A DNA stretch of 64,000 nt from Olsenella sp. SW781. Lineage in GTDB: Bacteria > Actinomycetota > Coriobacteriia > Coriobacteriales > Atopobiaceae. The translations under genes were made by a program, and so were the position numbers. The notes under the pieces are model-generated. The model was not told the DNA's origin and made no database searches. It worked only from the letters and a program-made list of their open reading frames with translations. This document shows positions 50,329 through 59,000 of the stretch, piece after piece (position 1 is the stretch's first letter; every line of letters starts with the position of its first letter). The stretch spans positions 37,556 to 101,555 of the forward strand of contig NZ_SJOU01000009.1 of the NCBI RefSeq assembly GCF_012027725.1, written 5' to 3'.

Positions 50329-53142
50329 ATGGAGGAGAAGAACCAGGGGAAGCGCCCCGAGCGCAAGGCCAAGGTGCCGCGTCGGCCCAACCGGCCGCTG
50401 CTCGTGCTCATGTGCGCGCTGCTTGCCGTGGTGATCGGCGTGACCGCGCTGGTGGCTAACGTGGCGTCTCCGTACTTTGGCATGCTCAACCTCATCCTGA
50501 GCGGTGCGCCGCAGGGCGATGAGATTGATGCCGCGCGCGAGCAGACCGCCGCCATGACCGAGCAGGTGGAGGGCGAGGCGGCCATTCTGCTCAAGAACGA
50601 GGGCGCGCTGCCGCTTGCCGTGGACGCCAAGGTGAACGTGTTTGGCTCGGGACAGGTCAACCTTGCCTTTGGCGGAACGGGCTCGGGAGCTGGTGACGAG
50701 AGCACCAACGTGGGCTTCATCGAGGGGCTCAGAAACGCTGGCCTCCAGCCCAATGAGGAGCTGGTGAAGTTCTACGATGAGAACGTGCAGCGGCGCGAGA
50801 AGATCGCGATGGTTGGCACCGACTGGGGGATTTACGAGCTGCCTGCGGAAAACTATGACCCAGCGCTCATTGACTCCGCCAAGGCGTACTCCGACACTGC
50901 CATCGTGGTAATCTCGCGCATGGGCGGCGAGGGCGCCGACCTGCCCATGGATATGGAGGGCTATGCCGGCGGCGAGGCGGGCAAGCACTACCTTGAACTT
51001 ACGACCGACGAGCAGGCCATGCTCTCCATGGTGGAGGAGAACTTTGGCAACGTCATCGTTGTGCTGAACGCTGCCAACCCCATGGAGCTGGGCTTTGTTG
51101 AGTCTGAGGGCGTCGACGCCGCCGTGTGGATGGGCTTTCCCGGCACGCGCGGCATGAATGCCGTGGGCGATGTGCTCACCGGCGCCATCAACCCCTCCGG
51201 CCATACGGTCGACACCTTTGCCTGCGCCGTGGAGAGCGCGCCGAGCTACTACAGCTTTGGCGACTACGACTACTCCAACGCCACGTACAAGAACACCTCG
51301 CTTTTCGCGGGCACCGGCACCGCCTCCACCGGTGACGACAACGTTCACTACGTCGACTACGTCGAGGGCATCTACGTGGGATACCGCTACTACGAGACAG
51401 CGGCTGCGGACGGCTTCATTGACTATGACGAGACCGTGCAATACCCGTTTGGCTACGGCCTCAGCTACACCACGTTCGAGAAGTCCATCGCCAATCTTCG
51501 CGATGACGGCGAGACCATCAGCATCGACGTGAGCGTGACCAACACCGGAAATGTGGCGGGCAAGGATGTCGCCCAGGTCTACTACAGCGCCCCCTACGCC
51601 CCGGGCGGCATCGAGAAGAGCGCGGTCGTGCTCGGCGGCTTTGCCAAGACCAAGCTCCTCGAGCCCGGGGAGTCGCAGACGCTGACCATCGAGTTCGGGC
51701 GCGAGGACATGGCGAGCTACGATTACCTGGGCATCAAGGCCGAGGGCGGCGCCTACGTGCTCGAGGCGGGCGACTACGTGGTGAGCCTGCGCGAGAACAG
51801 CCACGACGTGATTGACGAGCGCACCGTGACCGTCGAGCGTGATTACATCTATAACGACGCGGCCGATGGCGCCCGCTCGACGGACGAGGTCGCCGCCACC
51901 AACCGCTTTGACGACGTGAGCCTTGACGAGGGCATCACCTACGTGAGCCGCTCCGACTGGGCCGGCACCATGCCCACCGAGCGCGCGCCGCAGTCCAAGG
52001 AGGCCACCGAGAAGCAGATTGCCGACTTTGCGGGCGAGCCCCTCGAGGCCGGCGAGGGCGAGGACATCGCCTTTGCCAACAACGGTCTCAAGCTGGCCGA
52101 CATGAAGGGTCTCGCCTATGACGACCCGCAGTGGGACGCCCTTCTCGAGCAGCTCTCCGTTGACGACATGACCAAGCTCGTGGCCAACGGCGGCTGGCAG
52201 ACGATCGCGGTGGACTCCGTGGGCAAGCCACACCTCTCCGAGATCGACGGCCCCGCCGGCGTCAACAACATCATGGCCGGCATCCAGGGCACCCAGCTCA
52301 CGGCCCAGAGCATGCTCGGCTACACCTGGAACGTCGAGCTTGCCGAGCAGATGGGCGCGGTCTTTGGCGCCGAGGCCAAGGCCTATGGCACCGCCGGCCT
52401 CTACGCGCCGGGCGCCAACATCCACCGCAGCCCGTTCAGCGGCCGCAACTTCGAGTACGTCTCCGAGGACGGTCTGCTCACCGGCAAGATCGTGGCGGCA
52501 GAAATCAGGGGAATCCAAGGCCAGGGCCTCTACTGCTACACCAAGCACTTTGCGGTGAACGATCAGGAGACCAACCGCGACCAGGGCGGTCTTGCCACCT
52601 GGCTTTCCGAGCAGGCCATGCGGGAGATCTATCTGCGCCCGTTTGAGATCGCCGTGAAGGAGGGCGGCTCCAAGGGTATGATGAGCTCGTTCAACCGCAT
52701 CGGCGCCACCCCGGCGGCCGAGAGCTGGGAGCTGCTGACGGGCGTGCTGCGCCAGGAGTGGGGCTTCCAGGGTGCCGTGGTTACGGACTGCGTCATGGCC
52801 TGCGCCACGCAGGATCCCAACCGTGCCCTGCGCGCCGGCAACGACCTGCAGCTCTCGTTCTTCTCCAACATCACTGCGGATACCACGGATACCGTTGCCG
52901 GTCGCCAGGCGCTGCGCCAGGCCAGCCATAACATCCTCTACATGGTTGCCAACAGCGATGCGCTGGAGACTGCCAACTGGGGCCCGTACCCGTTTGTGAT
53001 CGCGCTCATTGTCGTTGACGTGGTGATCTTTGCCCTGTTTGCGCTGTACTTCTGGCGTCGTCACGTGGGCATGGTCCGCTGGCGCGAGGCCGGCAAGCCC
53101 AAGGGCTGGCTCGCCCGCAAGCTCTCCCGCTCCGAGTCCTGA
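50329..53142 (+). CDS. Membrane-tethered, domain-permuted GH3 glycosidase 3
   Basis: 937 residues from ATG 50329 (a GTG at 50314 is possible). Highly basic start then membrane helix (about 25-48), sandwich domain (EAAILLKNEGALPLAVDA near 83, AINPSGHTVDTF near 286), FnIII-like region (YPFGYGLSYTTFE near 373, VTNTGNVAGKDVAQVYYS near 403), barrel domain (KPHLSEIDGPAGVNNI near 635, NIHRSPFSGRNFEYVSEDG near 697, KHFAVNDQETNRDQ near 739). Predicted nucleophile Asp820 in VVTDCVM. C-terminal helix (about 888-908) with basic tail. Its own module regulator and kinase lie on the opposite strand upstream. Confidence 0.86.
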   Translation: MEEKNQGKRPERKAKVPRRPNRPLLVLMCALLAVVIGVTALVANVASPYFGMLNLILSGAPQGDEIDAAREQTAAMTEQVEGEAAILLKNEGALPLAVDAKVNVFGSGQVNLAFGGTGSGAGDESTNVGFIEGLRNAGLQPNEELVKFYDENVQRREKIAMVGTDWGIYELPAENYDPALIDSAKAYSDTAIVVISRMGGEGADLPMDMEGYAGGEAGKHYLELTTDEQAMLSMVEENFGNVIVVLNAANPMELGFVESEGVDAAVWMGFPGTRGMNAVGDVLTGAINPSGHTVDTFACAVESAPSYYSFGDYDYSNATYKNTSLFAGTGTASTGDDNVHYVDYVEGIYVGYRYYETAAADGFIDYDETVQYPFGYGLSYTTFEKSIANLRDDGETISIDVSVTNTGNVAGKDVAQVYYSAPYAPGGIEKSAVVLGGFAKTKLLEPGESQTLTIEFGREDMASYDYLGIKAEGGAYVLEAGDYVVSLRENSHDVIDERTVTVERDYIYNDAADGARSTDEVAATNRFDDVSLDEGITYVSRSDWAGTMPTERAPQSKEATEKQIADFAGEPLEAGEGEDIAFANNGLKLADMKGLAYDDPQWDALLEQLSVDDMTKLVANGGWQTIAVDSVGKPHLSEIDGPAGVNNIMAGIQGTQLTAQSMLGYTWNVELAEQMGAVFGAEAKAYGTAGLYAPGANIHRSPFSGRNFEYVSEDGLLTGKIVAAEIRGIQGQGLYCYTKHFAVNDQETNRDQGGLATWLSEQAMREIYLRPFEIAVKEGGSKGMMSSFNRIGATPAAESWELLTGVLRQEWGFQGAVVTDCVMACATQDPNRALRAGNDLQLSFFSNITADTTDTVAGRQALRQASHNILYMVANSDALETANWGPYPFVIALIVVDVVIFALFALYFWRRHVGMVRWREAGKPKGWLARKLSRSES

Positions 53143-53173
53143 CAAAGGCGACAGGGTCAACTGTCAGGTTTTG

Positions 53174-53203
53174 GGCGCCGGTCCGCACTCGCGGGCCGGC
53201 GCC
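53174..53203 (+). terminator. Strong GC hairpin after GH3 gene 3
   Basis: 13-bp arms (53174-53186 and 53191-53203) with one T-G pair around ACTC, a near copy of the hairpin at 46700-46730. No T tract. Confidence 0.55.
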
Positions 53204-53272
53204 GTGCCACTGGCGTCAGGTTTATTTGGCACGCGCATACCGCGTGCCAAATAAACCTGACGCCAGTGGCAC
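53204..53272. repeat. REP-like palindrome with perfect 31-bp arms
   Basis: Arms 53204-53234 and 53242-53272 around GCATACC, carrying the GTGCCACTGGCGTCAGG and TTTATTTGGCAC modules exactly as in the 38870 element but without its inner GTGCAAAGGGGAC module. It sits between convergent GH3 gene 3 and kinase 3. Confidence 0.9.
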
Positions 53273-53279
53273 GACCGAC

Positions 53280-54623
53280 CTAGCCGAGCGGGATCATCAC
53301 GTCGAGATGGAACACGCCGTCGACGGCGGCGCACGAGAGCGTGCCGTCGTAGCGCTCGACCGTCGCCGCGATGGAGCGCATGCCATAGCCGTGCAGCCCG
53401 CCGTCCTCGGACGTCTGCGGCAGGCCGTCCTCGAACTCGACCTCCCCGACGTAGCCGTTCTCCACGTGCGCGACGGCCATCTGCCCCACCTGCCTGAGCG
53501 TGACACTGACGAAGCGGCCCCCCTCGACGCACTTCCCGGCAGCGGCGAGGGCGTTGTCGAGGGCGTTGCCAAAGAGCGCATACAGCTCCGAGGAGGACAT
53601 GAACGAGACGCACCGCCCGTCGGCAACGCAGGTGAGCTCGATGCCATCGCGCCAGCTGAGCAGGCTCTTCTCGGTGAGAATGACGTCGAGCAGCTCGTTG
53701 CCCGTCGCCACGCTCGCCCCGAACGTCCCGATCTTCTGGCTCAGGCGCTCGAGGGTCGGGCGGTCGAGCTCGTCGAGGCTGCGCAGCGTGTCTATCTGGT
53801 GCTGGAGGTCATGCAGGTGGGCGTTGATCTGGTCGAGGGCGTCTCGGGACACCAGCTGCTGCTGCGCCTGCTCGTGGACGATCTCGCGCGAGTCGCGCGC
53901 CTCGCGCCGCAGCAGGTGGTTGTAGAGCACCTCGAACTGGATGAGGAGCACCGCGAGGCACGTGCAGAGCTGGATTGCGTGCAGGGCGAGCTCGAGCGGC
54001 CACCCGGCGACGGAGAGCGACGTCTGTGACAGCACGCTGGCGATGTTGCGAATGGCCACCTCGAAGAAGATCTCAAAGACGAGAACCGCCGCCAGCGCGG
54101 CGATGATGCGAGGATCCGAGAAGCGCTCGACCTCCGCCCCGCGCATCCTCCGCGCAAAGACGCGGTAGCAGATGGCGATGGAGGCGGCCGAGACGGCGCA
54201 GAACGAGAGCGCGACGGGGATGCCGTCCATGCGCCACACGTCGGGGTCGAGCGACTGGAGGAACGAGGCCAAGATCCAGTGCACGCCGCTCGTCAGGTTC
54301 TGGACGGTGTAGCCCGCGGTGCAGCAGAAGAGCGCCGCCCACGGCGTCACGTCGAAGAGCCAGAGCACGATGACAAAGCAGACGCCGAGCGCTGCCGTGA
54401 ACGTCAGGATCTGCGAGGTCGGGTCCCCGATGCGCGCGGCATCGGAGAAGGGGCCGAGCCTCAGTCGCACGGACACGACCCAGAGCGCCGCCATGCCTGA
54501 CCCCACGGTGACGGCGCGCGCCGCGAAGCCGCGTCGCCGGGGGAGCGGGACGACGAACTCCCCCACGCAGACGGCGAGCAGGAGCAGGACGAACGTCGTC
54601 TGGAAGACCTTCACCGCGCTCAC
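53280..54623 (-). CDS. GHKL (AgrC/LytS-like) sensor histidine kinase 3
   Basis: 447 residues. Membrane part over about residues 5-215, phosphoacceptor region AHLHDLQHQIDTL, ATP domain with LYALFGNALDNALAAAGK and LHGYGMRSIAATVERYDG. It is the most diverged of the three kinases: the Lys-Cys before the His is replaced by His-Leu, and the G box reads GYGMRS. It overlaps regulator 3 by 4 bp. The receptor half keeps the FCCTAGYTVQNL motif seen in kinase 1, so the family shares a sensor fold. Confidence 0.87.
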   Translation of the reverse strand: MSAVKVFQTTFVLLLLAVCVGEFVVPLPRRRGFAARAVTVGSGMAALWVVSVRLRLGPFSDAARIGDPTSQILTFTAALGVCFVIVLWLFDVTPWAALFCCTAGYTVQNLTSGVHWILASFLQSLDPDVWRMDGIPVALSFCAVSAASIAICYRVFARRMRGAEVERFSDPRIIAALAAVLVFEIFFEVAIRNIASVLSQTSLSVAGWPLELALHAIQLCTCLAVLLIQFEVLYNHLLRREARDSREIVHEQAQQQLVSRDALDQINAHLHDLQHQIDTLRSLDELDRPTLERLSQKIGTFGASVATGNELLDVILTEKSLLSWRDGIELTCVADGRCVSFMSSSELYALFGNALDNALAAAGKCVEGGRFVSVTLRQVGQMAVAHVENGYVGEVEFEDGLPQTSEDGGLHGYGMRSIAATVERYDGTLSCAAVDGVFHLDVMIPLG

Positions 54624-55330
54624 GCCGACCTTCCCAGGTACCTTGCCAGCGCCGCGAGCGCCTCTCGCTTGCGCGCGCGGCTCGCGTACTGGACGCTGCC
54701 GTCGGAGAGCTCGAAGGCGTCTCCCCGCGCGCGGACCACATGGGACATGTTGATGACGCAGTGGTTTGAGATCCTGAGGAACCCGCCGCCGAGCTGCTCG
54801 TGGGCCTCGGTGAGGCTGCCGCGCACGCGGATCGGCTCCGCCCCGGCCGCCAGGTGGTAGATGAGGTCGTGGTTGACCGTCTCAACGTAGACGAGGTCGC
54901 TCTCCTGGAACACGTGGACACCGCCGCGCGTGCTCACCGTGACCTGCGACTGGCGGGCGCGCTCGAGGGTGCGCATGGCGCGGTCCATGTGCTCCGAGAA
55001 GGACAGGTAGCCGATGGGCTTGACCATGAAGTCGAGGGCGTTCACCTCGTATCCCGCAATGGCGTAGCTGGCGAGGCTCGTGACGAAGATGATGGGGGTC
55101 TCGGAGTCGTAGCTGCGGATGAGGGTGGCGGCCTCCATGCCGTCCATGCCGGGAAGGCGGATGTCGAGGAAGATGAGGTCGAGCCGGCGCCTCACGCGCG
55201 CGATCTGCTCGGCGCTCGAGAGGCGCTGCACGGAGAACTCGACGTCGCGCTCGCCCCCGAAGCGCTCGAGGTACGCCGCGAGGCGGGCCGCCTCGCGGTC
55301 GTCGTCCTCAACGATGAGAATCTCGTACAT
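54620..55330 (-). CDS. LytTR-family response regulator 3
   Basis: 236 residues from ATG 55330; the frame stays open upstream but that part is not protein-like. Receiver domain: ILIVEDDDREAA, phosphoacceptor Asp in LIFLDIRLPGMDGMEAAT, VTSLASYAIAGYEVNALDFMVKP. LytTR domain: LVYVETVNHDLIYHLAAG and FLRISNHCVINMSHV. It diverges from GH3 gene 4, but here the gap is 444 bp, far longer than in modules 1 and 2. Confidence 0.9.
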   Translation of the reverse strand: MYEILIVEDDDREAARLAAYLERFGGERDVEFSVQRLSSAEQIARVRRRLDLIFLDIRLPGMDGMEAATLIRSYDSETPIIFVTSLASYAIAGYEVNALDFMVKPIGYLSFSEHMDRAMRTLERARQSQVTVSTRGGVHVFQESDLVYVETVNHDLIYHLAAGAEPIRVRGSLTEAHEQLGGGFLRISNHCVINMSHVVRARGDAFELSDGSVQYASRARKREALAALARYLGRSA

Positions 55331-55774
55331 GCGCCCGTCCCTTCCGCTTGACTGGCTACCTTCTTCCCGCGCCCATTGTCCGATAAACCCCGCCTCGCCC
55401 CGCCGCACTCGACGGGCGGCCCGTCTCGCCCCCTCGGGGTCCCGTTGGTCGCCAACGCGGGCAGCAAAGCGACCATCTACGTCATAAGCGCTGGTACATG
55501 CAGCACGACGGCAATCTTGGGGGCCGGCCGCTGGGAGGGGGCGCCACCCAAGGGCGGCACGGTTTCGCCCAACGGCGGCAAGTGGCCCAAGGGCCCCTCC
55601 CGCGCGCCATACAGTGCAGGTGCCTTCTTGGCGAGAGGGTCGCGGCCCACCCCACCCTTCCTTTTTTGTCCCATCCTCCCTTGGGCCGCGCACCCCTCTC
55701 GCAGGGGGCGACTGGTCGTTCGGTGCGCGGCGCGCCCTGGCCGCCGCGCAGGGATACGTACGGGAGGGAATGAC
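55331..55774 (+). other. Long divergent gap upstream of GH3 gene 4
   Basis: No gene is recognised. The region is GC-rich with several small hairpins, such as GACGGG/CCCGTC near 55408-55422 and GGCCC/GGGCC-type pairs near 55590. An in-frame open stretch reaches back to 55376 but its translation is proline/glycine/arginine-rich and the Tat signal sets the start at 55775. It may hold a long leader; the AGRATAGG octamer of the other GH3 genes is not found, though GGGATACG occurs at 55751. Confidence 0.4.
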
Positions 55775-58700
55775 ATGGAAAGCATCTCAAGAAGAGACCT
55801 CTTCCGCCTCTCCGCTCGCGCGGGGGTGCTCGGGGTCGGGGCTGCCGCGCTGAGCGCGACGGCCGCCCCGGTCGCCGCGCGTGCGGACGAGGCCGCCGAG
55901 GGGCAGGAGACGTTCGACGCGGGTGCCTGCTACAGCGAGGGCTACTCGCTCTGCGTCGACGTCGAGGCCGAGGGCTCCGTCCTGCTCAAGAACGAGGGCG
56001 ACCTGCTGCCCCTGGACGAGGGCACCAAGGTGACCCTGCTCGGCTCGATGTCCTACAACTACATCGTCGGCGGCTCCGGCCAGGGCGCGGACGACCAGGA
56101 CACGGTGCTCATGAGCGACGCCTTCGTCGAGGCGGGCCTCGACGTCAACCAGGACGCGTGGTCCTGGCTCGCCGAGCAGTGCGGCGGCGCGCGCATGATC
56201 GACGAGAAGGACCCGAGCTTCAGCCCCGACAGCGCCGGCGGCGGCTTTGGCCGCTCGTCGTCCTGGCAGGGCTACTCGAGCCTGCACGAGTTCCCCGTCA
56301 GCACCTACGAGGGCGGCAAGGGCTCCATCCTCTCCGACGGCTACACCGACTACGCCATCGTGACCATCGCCCGCAACGGCGCCGAGGGCGCGTCCCCCTC
56401 GCTCGACTTCGACGGGGACGGCTCCACGCTCACCGGCACCACCTACCTCGAGCTCGGCGATGCCGAGAAGGACCTGCTCAGGTTCTGCAAGGAGAACTTC
56501 GCCCACACCATCGTCCTCCTGAACTCCCCCAATGCCATGGAGCTGGGCTTTCTCGACTCCGAGGAGTACAACGTCGAGGCGTGCCTGTGGATCGGCCTTC
56601 CGGGCGAGGCGGGCATCGTCGGCGTGGGCACGCTGCTGACCGGCCGCAACTGCCCCTCCGGCCGCCTCGTGGACACCTACGCCTACGACGTCACCACCAA
56701 CCCCACCTACTACAACACCGACGACAACCGCTACGCCAACTGCGAGGGCTCGCGCGGCGGCAACCAGGCCTTCTACCAGTACGAGGAGGGCATCTACGTC
56801 GGCTACCGCTACTTCGAGACCGCAGACGCGATGGGCTACTTCGACTCCCCCGAGTTTGCGGCCCTCACCTTCAAGAACGGCCCGGCCAAGGGCTATGACC
56901 AGGTCGTCCAGTTCCCCTTTGGCTACGGCATGTCCTACACCACGTTCTCCGAGGAGATCACGGACTCCGACGTGCCTCTCGAGCCGCACGGCACCAACTC
57001 CGTCACGGTGAAGGTCACCAACACCGGCTCCGTTGCGGGCAAGCGCGTCGTCGAGCTCTACATGGAAGCCCCCTGGCAGTCCGACACGGACAACTTCGGC
57101 ATCAAGGGCGTGGGCCTCGAGAAGGCCAAGGTCGTGCTCGTCGACTTTGAGAAGACCGACAAGCTCGAGCCCGGCGCCTCGCAGGAGCTCACCATCACCT
57201 TCGACACGGATGACCTTGCGTCCTTCGACAACTTCGGCCAGGGCTGCTACGTCCTCGAGGCGGGGGAGTACCGCTTCAACGTCCAGGACGACGCCCACCA
57301 CTGGGGCGAGTCCGGGTCGAAGAACGCCGCCGCGGCCACGGTGAGCGCGACGCTCGACGTCCCCATCGTCTACGACGAGGAGGGGGACGTCCCCGGCGCG
57401 ACGTACGCCGGCGCCCGCTCCTCCGACGCGGGCGTGGCGCGCAACGTCATGGACGACGTCACCGCCGGCGACGGCAACATGCTCGAGGGCTATCTCTCCC
57501 GCGCCGACATCGCGGGCGGCATGGCCGCCATCATGGCTCACACCTCCGACGAGGCGCCCAACGAGAACCTGCGCGAGGAGGCCGTCGCGGTGCTCGGGCT
57601 CTCCGGGACGGAGACGATGGAGTATCACTTTGACAGCTTCGTCCGGGGCGAGAAGACCGCGCTCACCAAGACCTTCTACTGCCATGGCAACGACATCATG
57701 CCGTTTGCGAAGTCCCTCCCCGACGGGACGCCGTGCGACTCCCTCGAGGACCCCGCCTGGGAGCAGACCTACTACGTGGTCGAGGGCGAGAAGGACAACG
57801 GCCTCATCCGCGTCGTGGACGCCGAGCCCTCAAGCGGCTCCTACCACATGCTGACCTGCGACGACATGGCCGACGTCCCCATCGACACCGAGGAGGGCCG
57901 GGCGATCTGGGACATGCTCGCGAGCGAGACCTCCATCGCCGAGGCGCTTGAGGTCCAGGGCAACTGCGGCTGGCAGGTCCCGGCGGTGAAGTCCGTCGGC
58001 AAGCTCGCCCAGAACTGCAACGACGGCCCGTCGGAGGCCAACCTCGGCAAGAACGCCGGCGGCACGTTCTTCCCGTGCTCGGTCTCCATGGCGAGCGCCT
58101 GGAACCGCGACCTGGCAAAGTCCGTCGGCACCGCCCATGGCCACCAGGACATCCTGTTCAACGTGGGTATCACCTACGGCCCCGCCATCAACACCCACCG
58201 CTCCCCGTTCGGCGGCCGCAACTACGAGTACTTCTCCGAGGACGGCCTCATCGCCGGCGAGATCTCCGGCTCCTGGGTCTCCGGCGTGCAGTCCACGGGC
58301 GTGGGCACCTTCGGCAAGCACATGGGCGTCAATGACGGCGACACCAACCGCGGCGGCAACACCACCTGGGTCAACGAGCAGGCCGTGCGCGAGGTCTACC
58401 AGCGCCCGTTCGAGATTGCCTGCAAGCGCTACGTGATGAACGGCGTCATGGGCTCCATGAACCGCGTGGGCATGTCCTGGTTCCACTACGGCCTCTACAA
58501 CACGATGCTGCGCGACGAGTGGGGCTGGAACGGCATGCTCATCACCGACTCCGACGGCGCCTCGGGCGACGTGTACAACACCCCCCAGTGCATCCTCGCG
58601 GTGCGCGGCGGCATGCTCGCGTTCAACGCCTACCCCGATGACCCCTCGACCGTGGCGGTCTTCGGCGACGCCACCTCGACGGTCCTCGGTCGCCACCAGC

Positions 58701-58966
58701 TGCACCTGCTCATGCGCGACGCGCTCTTCCAGTACTGCGGCACCAAGACCGTGGACGGCTCGGGCAACGCCGCGGGCGGCGTGACGGCCGCGGCGTCCGG
58801 GTCCTCGGGCGACGTGCCCGTGGCGGGCATCGCGGGCGGCGTTCTTCTCGCCGCCGCGGCCGTCGCGGCGGGGCTTGCGGTGAGGGCGCGCAAGAAGAAG
58901 GCCGCCTCGGCCGACGCCCCCCAGGCCCCGCGGGCCGAGGACGAGGACGACGGCTCGCAGGAGTAG
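55775..58966 (+). CDS. Tat-exported, domain-permuted GH3 glycosidase 4
   Basis: 1063 residues. Unlike the other three, it begins with a Tat signal (SISRRDLFRLSARAG, then VLGVGAAALSATAAPVAARA), with cleavage near residue 40. Sandwich domain (EGSVLLKNEGDLLPLDEG near 66), FnIII-like part (FPFGYGMSYTTFSEE near 383), barrel (KSVGKLAQNCNDGPSEANLG near 739, NTHRSPFGGRNYEYFSEDG near 807). The usual KHFA motif is GKHMGVNDGDTNRGGN (near 847). Predicted nucleophile Asp925 in LITDSDG. It ends with a hydrophobic helix (about 1013-1033) and a charged, acidic tail rather than a basic one only. The start follows CGGGAGGG. The changed KHF motif hints at altered specificity or weak activity. Confidence 0.85.
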   Translation: MESISRRDLFRLSARAGVLGVGAAALSATAAPVAARADEAAEGQETFDAGACYSEGYSLCVDVEAEGSVLLKNEGDLLPLDEGTKVTLLGSMSYNYIVGGSGQGADDQDTVLMSDAFVEAGLDVNQDAWSWLAEQCGGARMIDEKDPSFSPDSAGGGFGRSSSWQGYSSLHEFPVSTYEGGKGSILSDGYTDYAIVTIARNGAEGASPSLDFDGDGSTLTGTTYLELGDAEKDLLRFCKENFAHTIVLLNSPNAMELGFLDSEEYNVEACLWIGLPGEAGIVGVGTLLTGRNCPSGRLVDTYAYDVTTNPTYYNTDDNRYANCEGSRGGNQAFYQYEEGIYVGYRYFETADAMGYFDSPEFAALTFKNGPAKGYDQVVQFPFGYGMSYTTFSEEITDSDVPLEPHGTNSVTVKVTNTGSVAGKRVVELYMEAPWQSDTDNFGIKGVGLEKAKVVLVDFEKTDKLEPGASQELTITFDTDDLASFDNFGQGCYVLEAGEYRFNVQDDAHHWGESGSKNAAAATVSATLDVPIVYDEEGDVPGATYAGARSSDAGVARNVMDDVTAGDGNMLEGYLSRADIAGGMAAIMAHTSDEAPNENLREEAVAVLGLSGTETMEYHFDSFVRGEKTALTKTFYCHGNDIMPFAKSLPDGTPCDSLEDPAWEQTYYVVEGEKDNGLIRVVDAEPSSGSYHMLTCDDMADVPIDTEEGRAIWDMLASETSIAEALEVQGNCGWQVPAVKSVGKLAQNCNDGPSEANLGKNAGGTFFPCSVSMASAWNRDLAKSVGTAHGHQDILFNVGITYGPAINTHRSPFGGRNYEYFSEDGLIAGEISGSWVSGVQSTGVGTFGKHMGVNDGDTNRGGNTTWVNEQAVREVYQRPFEIACKRYVMNGVMGSMNRVGMSWFHYGLYNTMLRDEWGWNGMLITDSDGASGDVYNTPQCILAVRGGMLAFNAYPDDPSTVAVFGDATSTVLGRHQLHLLMRDALFQYCGTKTVDGSGNAAGGVTAAASGSSGDVPVAGIAGGVLLAAAAVAAGLAVRARKKKAASADAPQAPRAEDEDDGSQE

Positions 58967-59000
58967 GTCTCAGAAACAGGAGATGAGAAGAGGAGGAAAC

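Noticed and set aside
38870..53272. CRISPR array from the recurring GTGCCACTGGC repeats
   Set aside because: Copies are palindromic, kilobases apart and without regular spacers or cas genes.
41399..55774. AgrD-like peptide precursor genes for the three GHKL kinases
   Set aside because: No short frame with an amphipathic leader, Cys/Ser core and acidic tail was found next to the kinases, and no AgrB-like protease is present.
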